64,000 nt of DNA from Streptomyces diastatochromogenes. Its GTDB lineage: Bacteria > Actinomycetota > Actinomycetes > Streptomycetales > Streptomycetaceae. The stretch lies in NCBI RefSeq assembly GCF_002242805.1, contig NZ_MCGQ01000035.1, positions 30,714 to 94,713 of the forward strand, read 5' to 3'. Below the pieces are notes generated by a model, which searched no databases, was not told the origin of the DNA, and saw only the letters and a program-made list of their open reading frames with translations. Below are positions 19,184-26,945 of the stretch, piece by piece; the first letter of the stretch is position 1, and each line of letters starts with the position of its first letter. The position numbers and the translations under genes are program-made.

Positions 19184-20368
19184 TTGAGCAGGCTGCGTTG
19201 GCTGACCGCGGGGGAGTCCCACGGTCCCGCACTTGTCGCGACGCTGGAGGGGCTTCCCGCCGGCGTGCCGATCACCACGGAGATGGTGGCGGACCACCTG
19301 GCGCGGCGGCGGCTCGGCTATGGCCGCGGTGCGCGGATGAAGTTCGAGCGTGACGAGGTCACCTTCCTGGGTGGTGTCCGGCACGGTCTCACCCTCGGCT
19401 CCCCGATCGCGGTCATGGTGGGCAACACCGAGTGGCCCAAGTGGGAGCAGGTCATGGCGGCCGACCCGGTCGACCCCGAGATCCTCGACGGCCTCGCCCG
19501 CAACGCGCCGCTGACCCGGCCCCGGCCCGGCCACGCCGACCTCGCCGGCATGCAGAAGTACGGCTTCGACGAGGCCCGCCCGATCCTGGAGCGCGCCTCC
19601 GCCCGTGAGACCGCCGCGCGTGTGGCGCTCGGCGCCGTCGCCCGCTCCTACCTGAAGGAGACGGCCGGCATCGAGATCGTCTCCCACGTCGTCGAGCTGG
19701 CCTCCGCCAAGGCCCCCTACGGCGTCTACCCGACCCCGGCCGACGTCGAGAAGCTGGACGCCGACCCGGTGCGCTGCCTGGACGCCGACGCGTCGAAGGC
19801 GATGGTCGCGGAGATCGACCAGGCCCACAAGGACGGCGACACGCTCGGCGGCGTGGTCGAGGTGCTCGCCTACGGCGTCCCGGTCGGCCTCGGCTCGCAC
19901 GTGCACTGGGACCGCCGGCTGGACGCCCGGCTGGCCGCCGCCCTCATGGGCATCCAGGCGATCAAGGGCGTCGAGGTCGGCGACGGCTTCGAGCTGGCCC
20001 GGGTGCCCGGCTCCAAGGCGCACGACGAGATCCTCACCACCCCCGAGGGCATCAAGCGGTCCAGCGGACGCTCCGGGGGCACCGAGGGTGGTCTGAGCAC
20101 CGGCGAGCTGCTGCGCGTACGCGCCGCGATGAAGCCGATCGCGACCGTGCCCCGGGCCCTGCAGACCATCGACGTCGCCACCGGCGAGGCCGCCCAGGCC
20201 CACCACCAGCGCTCCGACGTGTGCGCGGTCCCGGCCGCCGGCATCGTCGCCGAGGCCATGGTGGCACTCGTCCTCGCCGACGCCGTCGCGGAGAAGTTCG
20301 GCGGCGACTCCGTCCCGGAGACCCGGCGGAACGTGCAGTCGTACCTCGACAACCTCGCCATCCGGTGA
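19184..20368 (+). CDS. aroC: Chorismate synthase
   Basis: FMN-dependent enzyme that converts EPSP to chorismate; 394 residues. It begins SRLRWLTAGESHGPALVA, with the conserved GESHG motif. RPGHADLAGMQKYGF, the RASARETAARVA signature and SGRSGGTEGGLSTGELL are visible. The start is an unusual TTG at 19184, preceded by GAGGAG. It heads the aroC-aroK-aroB run; the 177-bp gap before it may contain a promoter but shows no clear boxes. Confidence 0.96.
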   Translation: MSRLRWLTAGESHGPALVATLEGLPAGVPITTEMVADHLARRRLGYGRGARMKFERDEVTFLGGVRHGLTLGSPIAVMVGNTEWPKWEQVMAADPVDPEILDGLARNAPLTRPRPGHADLAGMQKYGFDEARPILERASARETAARVALGAVARSYLKETAGIEIVSHVVELASAKAPYGVYPTPADVEKLDADPVRCLDADASKAMVAEIDQAHKDGDTLGGVVEVLAYGVPVGLGSHVHWDRRLDARLAAALMGIQAIKGVEVGDGFELARVPGSKAHDEILTTPEGIKRSSGRSGGTEGGLSTGELLRVRAAMKPIATVPRALQTIDVATGEAAQAHHQRSDVCAVPAAGIVAEAMVALVLADAVAEKFGGDSVPETRRNVQSYLDNLAIR

Positions 20369-20373
20369 CCGCC

Positions 20374-20883
20374 ATGACCGCGGTCGTACTGGTCGGCCCG
20401 ATGGGCGTGGGCAAGTCCACCGTCGGGCGGCTGCTGGCCGAGCGGCTCGGGGTCGGCTACCGGGACACCGACGACGACATCGTCGCCGTCGAGGGCCGGA
20501 CCATCGCCGAGATCTTTGTGGACGACGGCGAGCCCGCCTTCCGCGCGATCGAGAAGCGCACGGTGCACTCCGCGCTCGCCGAGCACGAGGGCGTCCTCGC
20601 GCTCGGCGGCGGGGCGATCCTCGACGCGGACACGCGCGCGCTGCTCGCCGGACACCGGGTGGTCTACCTCTCCATGGACGTGGAGGAGGCGGTCAAGCGC
20701 ACCGGCCTCAACGCGGCCCGCCCGCTGCTCGCGGTCAACCCGCGCAAGCAGTGGCGCGAGCTGATGGAGGCCCGCCGTCACCTGTACGAGGAGGTCGCCA
20801 CCGCCGTCGTACCGACCGACGGCCGCACCCCCGAAGAGGTCACCCAACAGGCGCTGGACGCACTGGAGTTGAAGGAAGCATGA
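20374..20883 (+). CDS. aroK: Shikimate kinase
   Basis: Phosphorylates shikimate with ATP; 169 residues. Walker A is GPMGVGKST, followed by the shikimate-binding DTDDDI and the Walker B/substrate motif ALGGGAIL; the LID contains NAARPLLA. ATG 20374 was chosen because GGTGA lies 5 nt upstream; an in-frame GTG at 20365 overlaps the aroC stop and is the alternative. The 3' end overlaps the aroB start by ATGA. Confidence 0.95.
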   Translation: MTAVVLVGPMGVGKSTVGRLLAERLGVGYRDTDDDIVAVEGRTIAEIFVDDGEPAFRAIEKRTVHSALAEHEGVLALGGGAILDADTRALLAGHRVVYLSMDVEEAVKRTGLNAARPLLAVNPRKQWRELMEARRHLYEEVATAVVPTDGRTPEEVTQQALDALELKEA

Positions 20884-21971
20884 GCGAGGCAGTCACCCGG
20901 ATCCAGGTCGCCGGCACCGCGGGCACCGACCCGTACGAGGTGCTGGTCGGCCGGCAACTCCTGGGCGAGCTGGCCGGGTTGATCGGGCCGAAGGCACAGC
21001 GTGTCGCGGTGATCCACCCCGAGGCACTCGCCGAGACCGGCGACGCACTGCGCGCCGACCTGGCCGAGCAGGGCTACGAGGCCGTCGCCATCCAGGTGCC
21101 CAACGCGGAGGAGGCCAAGACCGCCGAGGTCGCCGCCTACTGCTGGAAGGCGCTGGGCCAGTCCAACTTCACCCGCTCCGACCTCATCGTCGGGGTGGGC
21201 GGCGGTGCGACGACTGACCTCGCGGGCTTCGTCGCCGCGACCTGGCTGCGCGGGGTGCGCTGGATCGCCGTCCCGACCACCGTGCTGGCCATGGTGGACG
21301 CGGCGGTCGGCGGCAAGACCGGCATCAACACCGCCGAGGGCAAGAACCTGGTGGGCGCGTTCCATCCGCCGGCCGGTGTGCTGTGCGACCTGGCCGCGCT
21401 GGACTCCCTCCCGGTCAACGACTACGTCTCCGGGCTCGCGGAGATCATCAAGGCCGGCTTCATCTCCGACCCGGTGATCCTGGACCTCGTCGAGGCCGAC
21501 CCCGAGGCGGCCCGTACTCCGGCCGGCCCGCACACGGCCGAGCTGATCGAGCGCTCGATCCGGGTCAAGGCGGACGTCGTCTCCTCCGATCTGAAGGAGT
21601 CCGGCCTGCGGGAGATCCTGAACTACGGCCACACGCTCGGCCACGCGATCGAGAAGAACGAGCGCTACAAGTGGCGGCACGGCGCCGCGGTCGCGGTCGG
21701 TATGCACTTCGCCGCCGAACTGGGCCGTCTGGCGGGCCGGTTGGACGACGCGACGGCGGACCGCCACCGCACTGTCCTGGAGTCGGTCGGCCTGCCGCTG
21801 CACTACCGCTACGACCAGTGGCCCAAGCTGCTGGAGACGATGAAGGTCGACAAGAAGTCCCGCGGTAACCTGCTGCGCTTCATCGTGCTGGACGGGCTGG
21901 CGAAGCCGACCGTCCTGGAGGGCCCGGACCCGGCCGTCCTCCTCGCCGCCTACGGAGAAGTGGGCCAGTAA
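20880..21971 (+). CDS. aroB: 3-dehydroquinate synthase
   Basis: NAD-dependent, metal-requiring enzyme that cyclises DAHP to 3-dehydroquinate; 363 residues. The NAD-binding VGGGATTDLAGFVAATW, PTTVLAMVDAAVGGKTGIN and the metal ligand region LNYGHTLGHAIE are present. The ATG at 20880 overlaps the aroK stop and has GAAGGAAG just before it. A terminator-like hairpin lies downstream. Confidence 0.96.
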   Translation: MSEAVTRIQVAGTAGTDPYEVLVGRQLLGELAGLIGPKAQRVAVIHPEALAETGDALRADLAEQGYEAVAIQVPNAEEAKTAEVAAYCWKALGQSNFTRSDLIVGVGGGATTDLAGFVAATWLRGVRWIAVPTTVLAMVDAAVGGKTGINTAEGKNLVGAFHPPAGVLCDLAALDSLPVNDYVSGLAEIIKAGFISDPVILDLVEADPEAARTPAGPHTAELIERSIRVKADVVSSDLKESGLREILNYGHTLGHAIEKNERYKWRHGAAVAVGMHFAAELGRLAGRLDDATADRHRTVLESVGLPLHYRYDQWPKLLETMKVDKKSRGNLLRFIVLDGLAKPTVLEGPDPAVLLAAYGEVGQ

Positions 21972-22023
21972 GTACTCCGCTGTTCCCTTCCGCCCGATTC
22001 CCTTCCCGGGCCGGGCACTTCGG

Positions 22024-22064
22024 ACCGCCCCCGGTCGTTTCACCAAACGACGGCCGGGGGCGGT
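22024..22064 (+). terminator. Terminator after aroB
   Basis: Inverted repeat with arms 22024-22040 and 22045-22064, a small bulge on the right arm and a CACC loop. Confidence 0.7.
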
Positions 22065-22137
22065 ACCGTTCGGTAGGGAGCGGGCTCCGTACCCGCCTGC
22101 CAGCGCCAAATGTGTGTACGAGACGGAGTGGCAACGG

Positions 22138-23016
22138 ATGCAGCACGCAGTGGGGTCTCCGCTGCCGCCGCCCCACCAGCCGGGGCAGGGACCGCACGCC
22201 GGCTGGGCGTCGGCCGCACACCACCCGGGAGCCCCACAGGGTCCCGCACCCGTGCCCCCGCCGCCACCCGGCTTCCCCGGGGCCGGACCTGGATCCGTAC
22301 CTCCCGCACCCCCCGTCGGCCCCATGCCGCCCGCGCCCCCGCAGCGCGCCCCCGCCCCGCCGCCCCCCGACACGACCGGTCACGTACCGCTGCCGCCCGG
22401 TGGCCCGGTCGGTGTCCCCACCGCACCGCCGGCCGCGGCCGCGGTCCCGGACCCCACGGCCACCACGCTGGCCGTCCTGCTGATCGGCCCCGCGGGCGCG
22501 GGCAAGACGAGCGTCGCCAAGTACTGGGCGGACCACCGCCGGGTGCCCACCGCCCACATCAGCCTGGACGACGTACGCGAATGGGTCCGCGCGGGCTATG
22601 CGAACCCGCAGTCCGGGTGGAACGACAACTCCGAGGCCCAGTACCGCCTGGCCCGCCGCACCTGCGGCTTCGCCGCCCGGAACTTCCTGGCCAACGGGAT
22701 CTCCTGCATCCTCGACGACGCCGTCTTCCCGGACCGCCCCGTCGTGGGCCTGGGGGGCTGGAAACGGCACGTCGGCCCGGGCCTGCTCCCGGTCGTCCTC
22801 CTCCCCGGTCTCGACATCGTCCTGGAACGCAACGCCGAGCGCTCCGGCAACCGCCGCCTCACCGACGAGGAGGTGGCCCGCATCCACGGCCGCATGGCCG
22901 GCTGGTACGGCTCAGGCCTCCCGATCATCGACAACTCCCAGCTGGACGTTCCCGGCACGGCCCGAGTACTGGACGACGTCCTGGCGAGGGCGATAGCGAG
23001 CCCACCGAGCTGGTGA
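22138..23016 (+). CDS. P-loop NTPase with proline-rich N-terminus (kinase-like AAA_33 type)
   Basis: Protein of 292 residues. The first ~110 residues are a disordered Pro/Ala/Gly-rich tail. The ATP-binding domain starts with Walker A IGPAGAGKTSVAK, followed by HISLDDVREWVRAGYANP, ILDDAVFPDR, ERNAERSGNR and IIDNSQLD. The fold resembles small-molecule or polynucleotide kinases of the AAA_33/zeta-like group; the substrate is unknown. ATG 22138 was chosen (GGAG 9 nt upstream); GTG 22114 is an in-frame alternative. It lies between aroB and 'pepQ' in the conserved Streptomyces order. Confidence 0.8.
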   Translation: MQHAVGSPLPPPHQPGQGPHAGWASAAHHPGAPQGPAPVPPPPPGFPGAGPGSVPPAPPVGPMPPAPPQRAPAPPPPDTTGHVPLPPGGPVGVPTAPPAAAAVPDPTATTLAVLLIGPAGAGKTSVAKYWADHRRVPTAHISLDDVREWVRAGYANPQSGWNDNSEAQYRLARRTCGFAARNFLANGISCILDDAVFPDRPVVGLGGWKRHVGPGLLPVVLLPGLDIVLERNAERSGNRRLTDEEVARIHGRMAGWYGSGLPIIDNSQLDVPGTARVLDDVLARAIASPPSW

Positions 23017-23038
23017 GCAAGGGGCGACTGGTCCGACT

Positions 23039-23098
23039 CAAGGGGCGCGGGGCTGTATCGATATGCGGCTCCGCCGCGTGGGCGCGACAAGCCCCCAC
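23039..23098. repeat. Palindromic intergenic element resembling a dispersed Streptomyces repeat
   Basis: Nested inverted repeats: GGGGCT/AGCCCC outer arms (23049-23054, 23090-23095), an ATCGAT palindrome (23057-23062) and a GCGGC-TCC-GCCGC hairpin (23065-23077). From memory, closely similar sequences recur between genes in many Streptomyces genomes. Confidence 0.6.
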
Positions 23099-23180
23099 CC
23101 GTCCGCACCCGGCGATCAACCGCACCCCCCCACCGACCCCACTCGGCCCCTACCAACCGGCACAAACCGCCCAAAACTCC

Positions 23181-23186
23181 TACGCT
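23181..23186 (+). promoter_or_regulatory. Candidate -10 box of the M24 gene (possible leaderless start)
   Basis: TACGCT, followed by 6 nt and then the ATG at 23193. No Shine-Dalgarno sequence is seen and no good -35. Confidence 0.4.
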
Positions 23187-23192
23187 CATCTC

Positions 23193-24299
23193 ATGTCAGA
23201 GGTGTACGCGACCCGCCGAGCCCAGCTCAGGGAACGCTGCAACGCGGCCGGCACCGCGGCAGCGCTCATCTCACGCCCTGCCAACGTGCGCTATCTCGCC
23301 GCCGCGGCCCCGCAGGGCGCCGTACTGCTGCTGGGCAAGAGCCAGGACCTGCTGGTCTGCGCCGGCCCGCTGGACGACCGGCCGACCGAGGGCCGCCCCG
23401 ACGAGACACTGGCGCTGCACGTCCTTCCCGCACCCGGGGGCGACTCCGCCGTGGCAGCCGCCGATCTCGCCGGCGGCCAGGGCGCCGAATCCCTCGCCGT
23501 GGAGGAACACCACCTCACCGTCGCCCGCCACCGGGCCCTCTCCGCCGCCGCCCCAAGGCTGCGCCTCGCCGACCTGGGCGGAGCCGTCGAGCAGCTCAGG
23601 GTCGTCAAGGACGAGGAGGAGATCTCCTGCCTCCGCATCGGCGCCGAGATCGCCGACCAGGCCCTCGGTGAGCTGCTGGAGTCCATCCTGGTCGGCCGCA
23701 CCGAACGGCACCTCGCGCTGGAGCTGGAACGGCGCCTGGTCGACCATGGCGCCGACGGCCCGGCGTTCCCCACCTCCGTGGCCACCGGCCCGAACTCCGG
23801 CCGCCGCGGCCACCGCCCCACCGACCGCCGGGTGGAGGAGGGCGACTTCCTCTCCGTCTGTCTGGGCGCCACCTATCGCGGCTACCGCTGCGAGATCGGC
23901 CGTACCTTCGTCATCGGCACCTCGCCCGCCGACTGGCAGATCGAGCTGTACGACCTCGTCTTCGCTGCCCAGCGCGCCGGACGAGAGGCCCTGGCGCCCG
24001 GCGCCGCCTACCGCGAGGTCGACCGTGCGGCACGCCAGGTGCTGGGCTCCGCAGGCTATGCTGAGGCTCTACCACCGCTGACGGGACACGGCGTCGGACT
24101 CGAAATCGACGAGGACCCGCAGCTGGCCCCTGCGGCCATGGGTAAACTGGACGCTTGCGTGCCGGTCACCGTCGAACCGGGGGTTCACCTCCCGGGCCGG
24201 GGCGGCGTCCGGATCGATGACACGCTCGTCGTACGCCCTGAGGCGGACGGCGGACCCGAGCTACTCACCATCACGACCAAGGAGCTGCTCGCGCTCTAG
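23193..24299 (+). CDS. M24 (PepQ/Xaa-Pro peptidase) family protein with altered metal site
   Basis: Pita-bread-fold M24 protein of 368 residues, usually annotated as Xaa-Pro aminopeptidase or PepQ. A creatinase-like N-terminal domain (residues 1-125) precedes the M24 domain. The expected five metal ligands (Asp, Asp, His, Glu, Glu) are only partly present. The first Asp position is Cys223 (VCLGATYRGY), the second is Glu234 (CEIGRTF), His299 is kept in GHGVGLEI, Glu328 is kept in VEPGVHL, and the last Glu is Asp342 (VRIDD). The usual second His after GLEI is also replaced by Asp306. Dipeptidase activity is therefore doubtful. No ribosome binding site is visible. It stands directly upstream of efp. 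Confidence 0.85.
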   Translation: MSEVYATRRAQLRERCNAAGTAAALISRPANVRYLAAAAPQGAVLLLGKSQDLLVCAGPLDDRPTEGRPDETLALHVLPAPGGDSAVAAADLAGGQGAESLAVEEHHLTVARHRALSAAAPRLRLADLGGAVEQLRVVKDEEEISCLRIGAEIADQALGELLESILVGRTERHLALELERRLVDHGADGPAFPTSVATGPNSGRRGHRPTDRRVEEGDFLSVCLGATYRGYRCEIGRTFVIGTSPADWQIELYDLVFAAQRAGREALAPGAAYREVDRAARQVLGSAGYAEALPPLTGHGVGLEIDEDPQLAPAAMGKLDACVPVTVEPGVHLPGRGGVRIDDTLVVRPEADGGPELLTITTKELLAL

Positions 24300-24355
24300 C
24301 CTCGCGCTGTGCGCATGCCCCGGGGTCGTACGTCAGTCCAGGAGATTCCGCAACC

Positions 24356-24922
24356 GTGGCTTCCACGAACGACCTCAAGAACGGCCTGGTGCTCAAGCTC
24401 GAAGGCGGCCAGCTCTGGTCCGTCGTCGAGTTCCAGCACGTCAAGCCCGGCAAGGGCCCGGCCTTCGTGCGCACCAAGCTCAAGAACGTGCTGTCCGGCA
24501 AGGTGGTCGACAAGACCTTCAACGCCGGCGTCAAGGTCGAGACGGCCACTGTCGACAAGCGCGACATGCAGTTCTCGTACATGGACGGCGACTACTTCGT
24601 CTTCATGGACATGGAGACCTACGACCAGCTGATGGTCGACCGCAAGGCCGTCGGCGACGCCGCCAACTTCCTCATCGAGGGCTTCACGGCCACCGTGGCG
24701 CAGCACGAGGGCGAGGTGCTCTTCGTCGAGCTCCCGGCCGCCGTCGAGCTGACCATCCAGGAGACCGAGCCGGGTGTCCAGGGCGACCGCTCCACCGGTG
24801 GCACCAAGCCCGCCATCCTGGAGACCGGCCACCAGATCCAGGTTCCCCTCTTCATCACCACCGGTGAGAAGATCAAGGTCGACACCCGTACGAGCGACTA
24901 CCTCGGCCGGGTGAACAGCTAA
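24356..24922 (+). CDS. efp: Translation elongation factor P
   Basis: Binds between the P and E sites and relieves ribosome stalling at polyproline; 188 residues. KOW-like domain 1 carries the tip loop KPGKGPAF, with Lys33 at the tip framed by PGKGP as in actinobacterial EF-P, which is reported to act without lysylation. The OB domains follow, with the family signature in GDRSTGGTKPAILETG. The start is GTG 24356, and nusB follows after 2 nt. No epmA, epmB or ymfI-type modification gene is seen nearby. Confidence 0.97.
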   Translation: MASTNDLKNGLVLKLEGGQLWSVVEFQHVKPGKGPAFVRTKLKNVLSGKVVDKTFNAGVKVETATVDKRDMQFSYMDGDYFVFMDMETYDQLMVDRKAVGDAANFLIEGFTATVAQHEGEVLFVELPAAVELTIQETEPGVQGDRSTGGTKPAILETGHQIQVPLFITTGEKIKVDTRTSDYLGRVNS

Positions 24923-24924
24923 CC

Positions 24925-25359
24925 GTGGCTGCCCGCAACACGGCCCGCAAACGCGCCTTCCAGATCCTCTTCGAGGGCGACCAGCGCGACGCCGACGTCC
25001 TGACGGTCCTCGCGGACTGGATCCGGCTCTCCCGGTCCGACACCCGGCAGCCGCCGGTGAGCGAGTACACGATGCAGCTGGTCGAGGGCTACGCGGAGCA
25101 CGCGAGGCGCATCGACGACCTGATCTCCCAGTACGCGGTGGGCTGGACGCTCGACCGGATGCCGGTCGTCGACCGCAACATCCTGCGTCTGGGCGCCTAC
25201 GAGCTGATCTGGGTGGACGAGACCCCGGACGCCGTCGTCCTGGACGAGATGGTGCAGATCGCCAAGGAGTTCTCCACGGACGAGTCGCCCTCGTTCGTCA
25301 ACGGCCTGCTCGGCCGGCTCAAGGAGCTGAAGCCGTCGCTGCGCCGGGACGAGGCGTAA
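24925..25359 (+). CDS. nusB: Transcription antitermination factor NusB
   Basis: All-helical RNA-binding protein of the rRNA antitermination complex, partner of NusE/S10; 144 residues. It begins AARNTARKRAFQILFEGDQR, with the basic boxA-binding patch, and has DRMPVVDRNILRLGAYEL, the most conserved NusB segment, and FVNGLLGRL near the end. The GTG at 24925 lies 2 nt after the efp stop, so it is coupled to efp. Confidence 0.96.
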   Translation: MAARNTARKRAFQILFEGDQRDADVLTVLADWIRLSRSDTRQPPVSEYTMQLVEGYAEHARRIDDLISQYAVGWTLDRMPVVDRNILRLGAYELIWVDETPDAVVLDEMVQIAKEFSTDESPSFVNGLLGRLKELKPSLRRDEA

Positions 25360-25373
25360 GGCGGTACGACAAG

Positions 25374-25415
25374 CGCCGGAGGGCCCGCAGCACGACTGCT
25401 GCGGGCCCTCCGGCG
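25374..25415. terminator. nusB terminator, first of two
   Basis: Perfect 19-bp stem (25374-25392 and 25397-25415) with a CGAC loop, between convergent nusB and bldD. Confidence 0.85.
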
Positions 25416-25451
25416 TATCCGTACCTCCGCGCCCTGCCAAGCGCGCAGAAA

Positions 25452-25497
25452 GCCGCCGGGGTGGCCGGAACCATACGGTTCCGGCCACCCCGGCGGC
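25452..25497. terminator. Second terminator between nusB and bldD
   Basis: Perfect 21-bp stem (25452-25472 and 25477-25497) with an ATAC loop. It probably terminates bldD on the minus strand and may also back up the nusB terminator. Confidence 0.85.
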
Positions 25498-25524
25498 ACG
25501 TTTCTGCTCAGGCGCTGCAGGCGG

Positions 25525-26028
25525 TCACGCCTCTTCGTGCGTGGCCACCGCGCGGCGCGCGTCCGCGTCCAGGACACCCCAGCTGATCAGCTGCTCGGTG
25601 AGGACCGAGGGGGACTGGTCGTAGATGACGGCGAGGGTGCGCAGGTCGTCCTGGCGGATCGAGAGCACCTTGCCGTTGTAGTCGCCGCGCTGGGACTGGA
25701 TCGTCGCCGCGTAGCGCTGCAGGGGACCCGCCTTCTCGGCCGGCACGGTGGCCAGCCGCTCCAGGTCGAGGACCAGCTTCGGCGGCGGCTCGGCGGCGCC
25801 GCCCGGCGTGGTGCCCGGCAGGAGCTCCTGTACCGGGACGCCATAGAAATCGGCCAGCTCGGCGAGGCGCTGCACGGTCACGGCACGGTCACCGCGCTCA
25901 TATGAACCGACCACCACGGCCTTCCAGCGCCCCTGGGACTTCTCCTCGACACCGTGGAGGGAAAGGCCCTGCTGGGTGCGGATGGCCCGGAGCTTGGCCC
26001 CGAGCTGTTTGGCGTATTCGCTGGACAT
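25525..26028 (-). CDS. bldD: BldD, c-di-GMP-responsive master regulator of development
   Basis: Repressor of sporulation genes during vegetative growth; 167 residues. The N-terminal XRE-type HTH spans about residues 9-70 (LRAIRTQQGLSLHGVEEKSQ and VVGSYERGDRAVT). The C-terminal domain holds the c-di-GMP signature RxD-X8-RxxD exactly at R114, D116, R125 and D128 (RGDYNGKVLSIRQDD), the known ligand residues of S. coelicolor BldD. GGGGAG precedes the ATG at 26028. It faces nusB and diverges from pyrR. A palindrome over its own -10 region suggests autorepression, as known for BldD. Confidence 0.97.
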   Translation of the reverse strand: MSSEYAKQLGAKLRAIRTQQGLSLHGVEEKSQGRWKAVVVGSYERGDRAVTVQRLAELADFYGVPVQELLPGTTPGGAAEPPPKLVLDLERLATVPAEKAGPLQRYAATIQSQRGDYNGKVLSIRQDDLRTLAVIYDQSPSVLTEQLISWGVLDADARRAVATHEEA

Positions 26029-26084
26029 ATAGCTCCCCGGACACTGTGTCGACGCGGTCGGTTGGGTTTCCCGCCGCGCGGCTG

Positions 26085-26104
26085 GTAACTCACTGTGAGG
26101 TTAC
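26085..26104. promoter_or_regulatory. Candidate BldD autoregulatory operator
   Basis: Imperfect 20-bp palindrome bounded by GTAAC/GTTAC. It overlaps the bldD -10 box and transcription start region, where BldD is known to bind its own promoter. Confidence 0.55.
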
Positions 26105-26127
26105 GCAGCGTGACTCTCATGCGTCAA
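26098..26127 (-). promoter_or_regulatory. bldD promoter
   Basis: On the minus strand, -35 TTGACG (26122-26127), an 18-nt spacer, and -10 TAACCT (26098-26103). The predicted leader is about 60 nt. Confidence 0.7.
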
Positions 26128-26230
26128 GCCGAATGGTCCACACCGACTCTTCCGTGGTAGTGGCACCCGATTGCGCCAGGCGGGTGATCGACGCCCGCCT
26201 GGGACCTGCTACGGTAGATGGCGCAAATCC

Positions 26231-26270
26231 GACGTCCTTTAAGGTCCGTCCCGTGAGGCGGAGAAGGAGG
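26231..26270 (+). promoter_or_regulatory. PyrR-binding RNA hairpin overlapping the pyrR ribosome binding site
   Basis: The sequence has the PyrR binding-loop form: lower stem TCCTT/AAGGA, then GTCCCGTGAGGC at 26248-26259 and GAGAAGG. The ribosome binding site AAGGAGG (26264-26270) is part of the stem. Mycobacterial pyr operons are controlled by UMP-bound PyrR at such an element by blocking translation, and the same is inferred here. No intrinsic terminator is seen between it and pyrR, which argues against Bacillus-type attenuation. Confidence 0.65.
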
Positions 26271-26280
26271 TCCGTTTCGT

Positions 26281-26853
26281 ATGGACTCGCAAGCGAACTC
26301 GCATGCATCCGATGCGCGGCCCGTACTCGAAGGCCCCGACATCGCACGGGTGCTGACCCGTATTGCCCACGAGATCGTCGAGCGCGCCAAGGGCGCCGAC
26401 GACGTGGTGCTCCTCGGCATTCCGACCCGGGGTGTCTTCCTCGCCCAGCGGCTCGCCGCCAAGCTGGAGCAGATCACCGACCGCAAGGTCCCCGTCGGCT
26501 CGCTCGACATCACCATGTACCGCGACGACCTGCGCATGCACCCGCCGCGTGCGCTGGCCCGCACCGAGATCCCCGGTGACGGCATCGACGGCCGTCTGGT
26601 CGTCCTCGTCGACGACGTGCTCTTCTCCGGGCGCACCATCCGTGCCGCCCTCGACGCCCTGAACGACATCGGGCGCCCGCGCGCGGTGCAGCTCGCGGTC
26701 CTGGTCGACCGCGGCCACCGCGAACTGCCCATCCGCGCCGACTACGTCGGCAAGAACCTCCCCACGTCGCTGCGGGAGACGGTCAAGGTCCAGCTCGCCG
26801 AGGAGGACGGTCGCGACACCGTGCTGCTCGGTGTGAAGCCGGCCGACCAGTAG
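26281..26853 (+). CDS. pyrR: PyrR, pyrimidine operon regulator / uracil phosphoribosyltransferase
   Basis: RNA-binding regulator of pyr mRNA with side uracil phosphoribosyltransferase activity; 190 residues. The PRPP motif is LVVLVDDVLFSGRTIRAAL. SLDITMYRDDL and PRAVQLAVLVDRGHRELPI are family hallmarks, and the basic concave surface includes RTEIPG. The ATG at 26281 lies 10 nt after AAGGAGG, which is part of the predicted PyrR target hairpin. It heads the pyr operon. Confidence 0.96.
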   Translation: MDSQANSHASDARPVLEGPDIARVLTRIAHEIVERAKGADDVVLLGIPTRGVFLAQRLAAKLEQITDRKVPVGSLDITMYRDDLRMHPPRALARTEIPGDGIDGRLVVLVDDVLFSGRTIRAALDALNDIGRPRAVQLAVLVDRGHRELPIRADYVGKNLPTSLRETVKVQLAEEDGRDTVLLGVKPADQ

Positions 26854-26945
26854 CAAGTCAGGCGCGCACGGCCGCTTCGGCGTGCCGACACGCGCACCGG
26901 TTTGCCCTAATCCTCCCGAATGAACTGCCTTACGGAGCCTGACAG

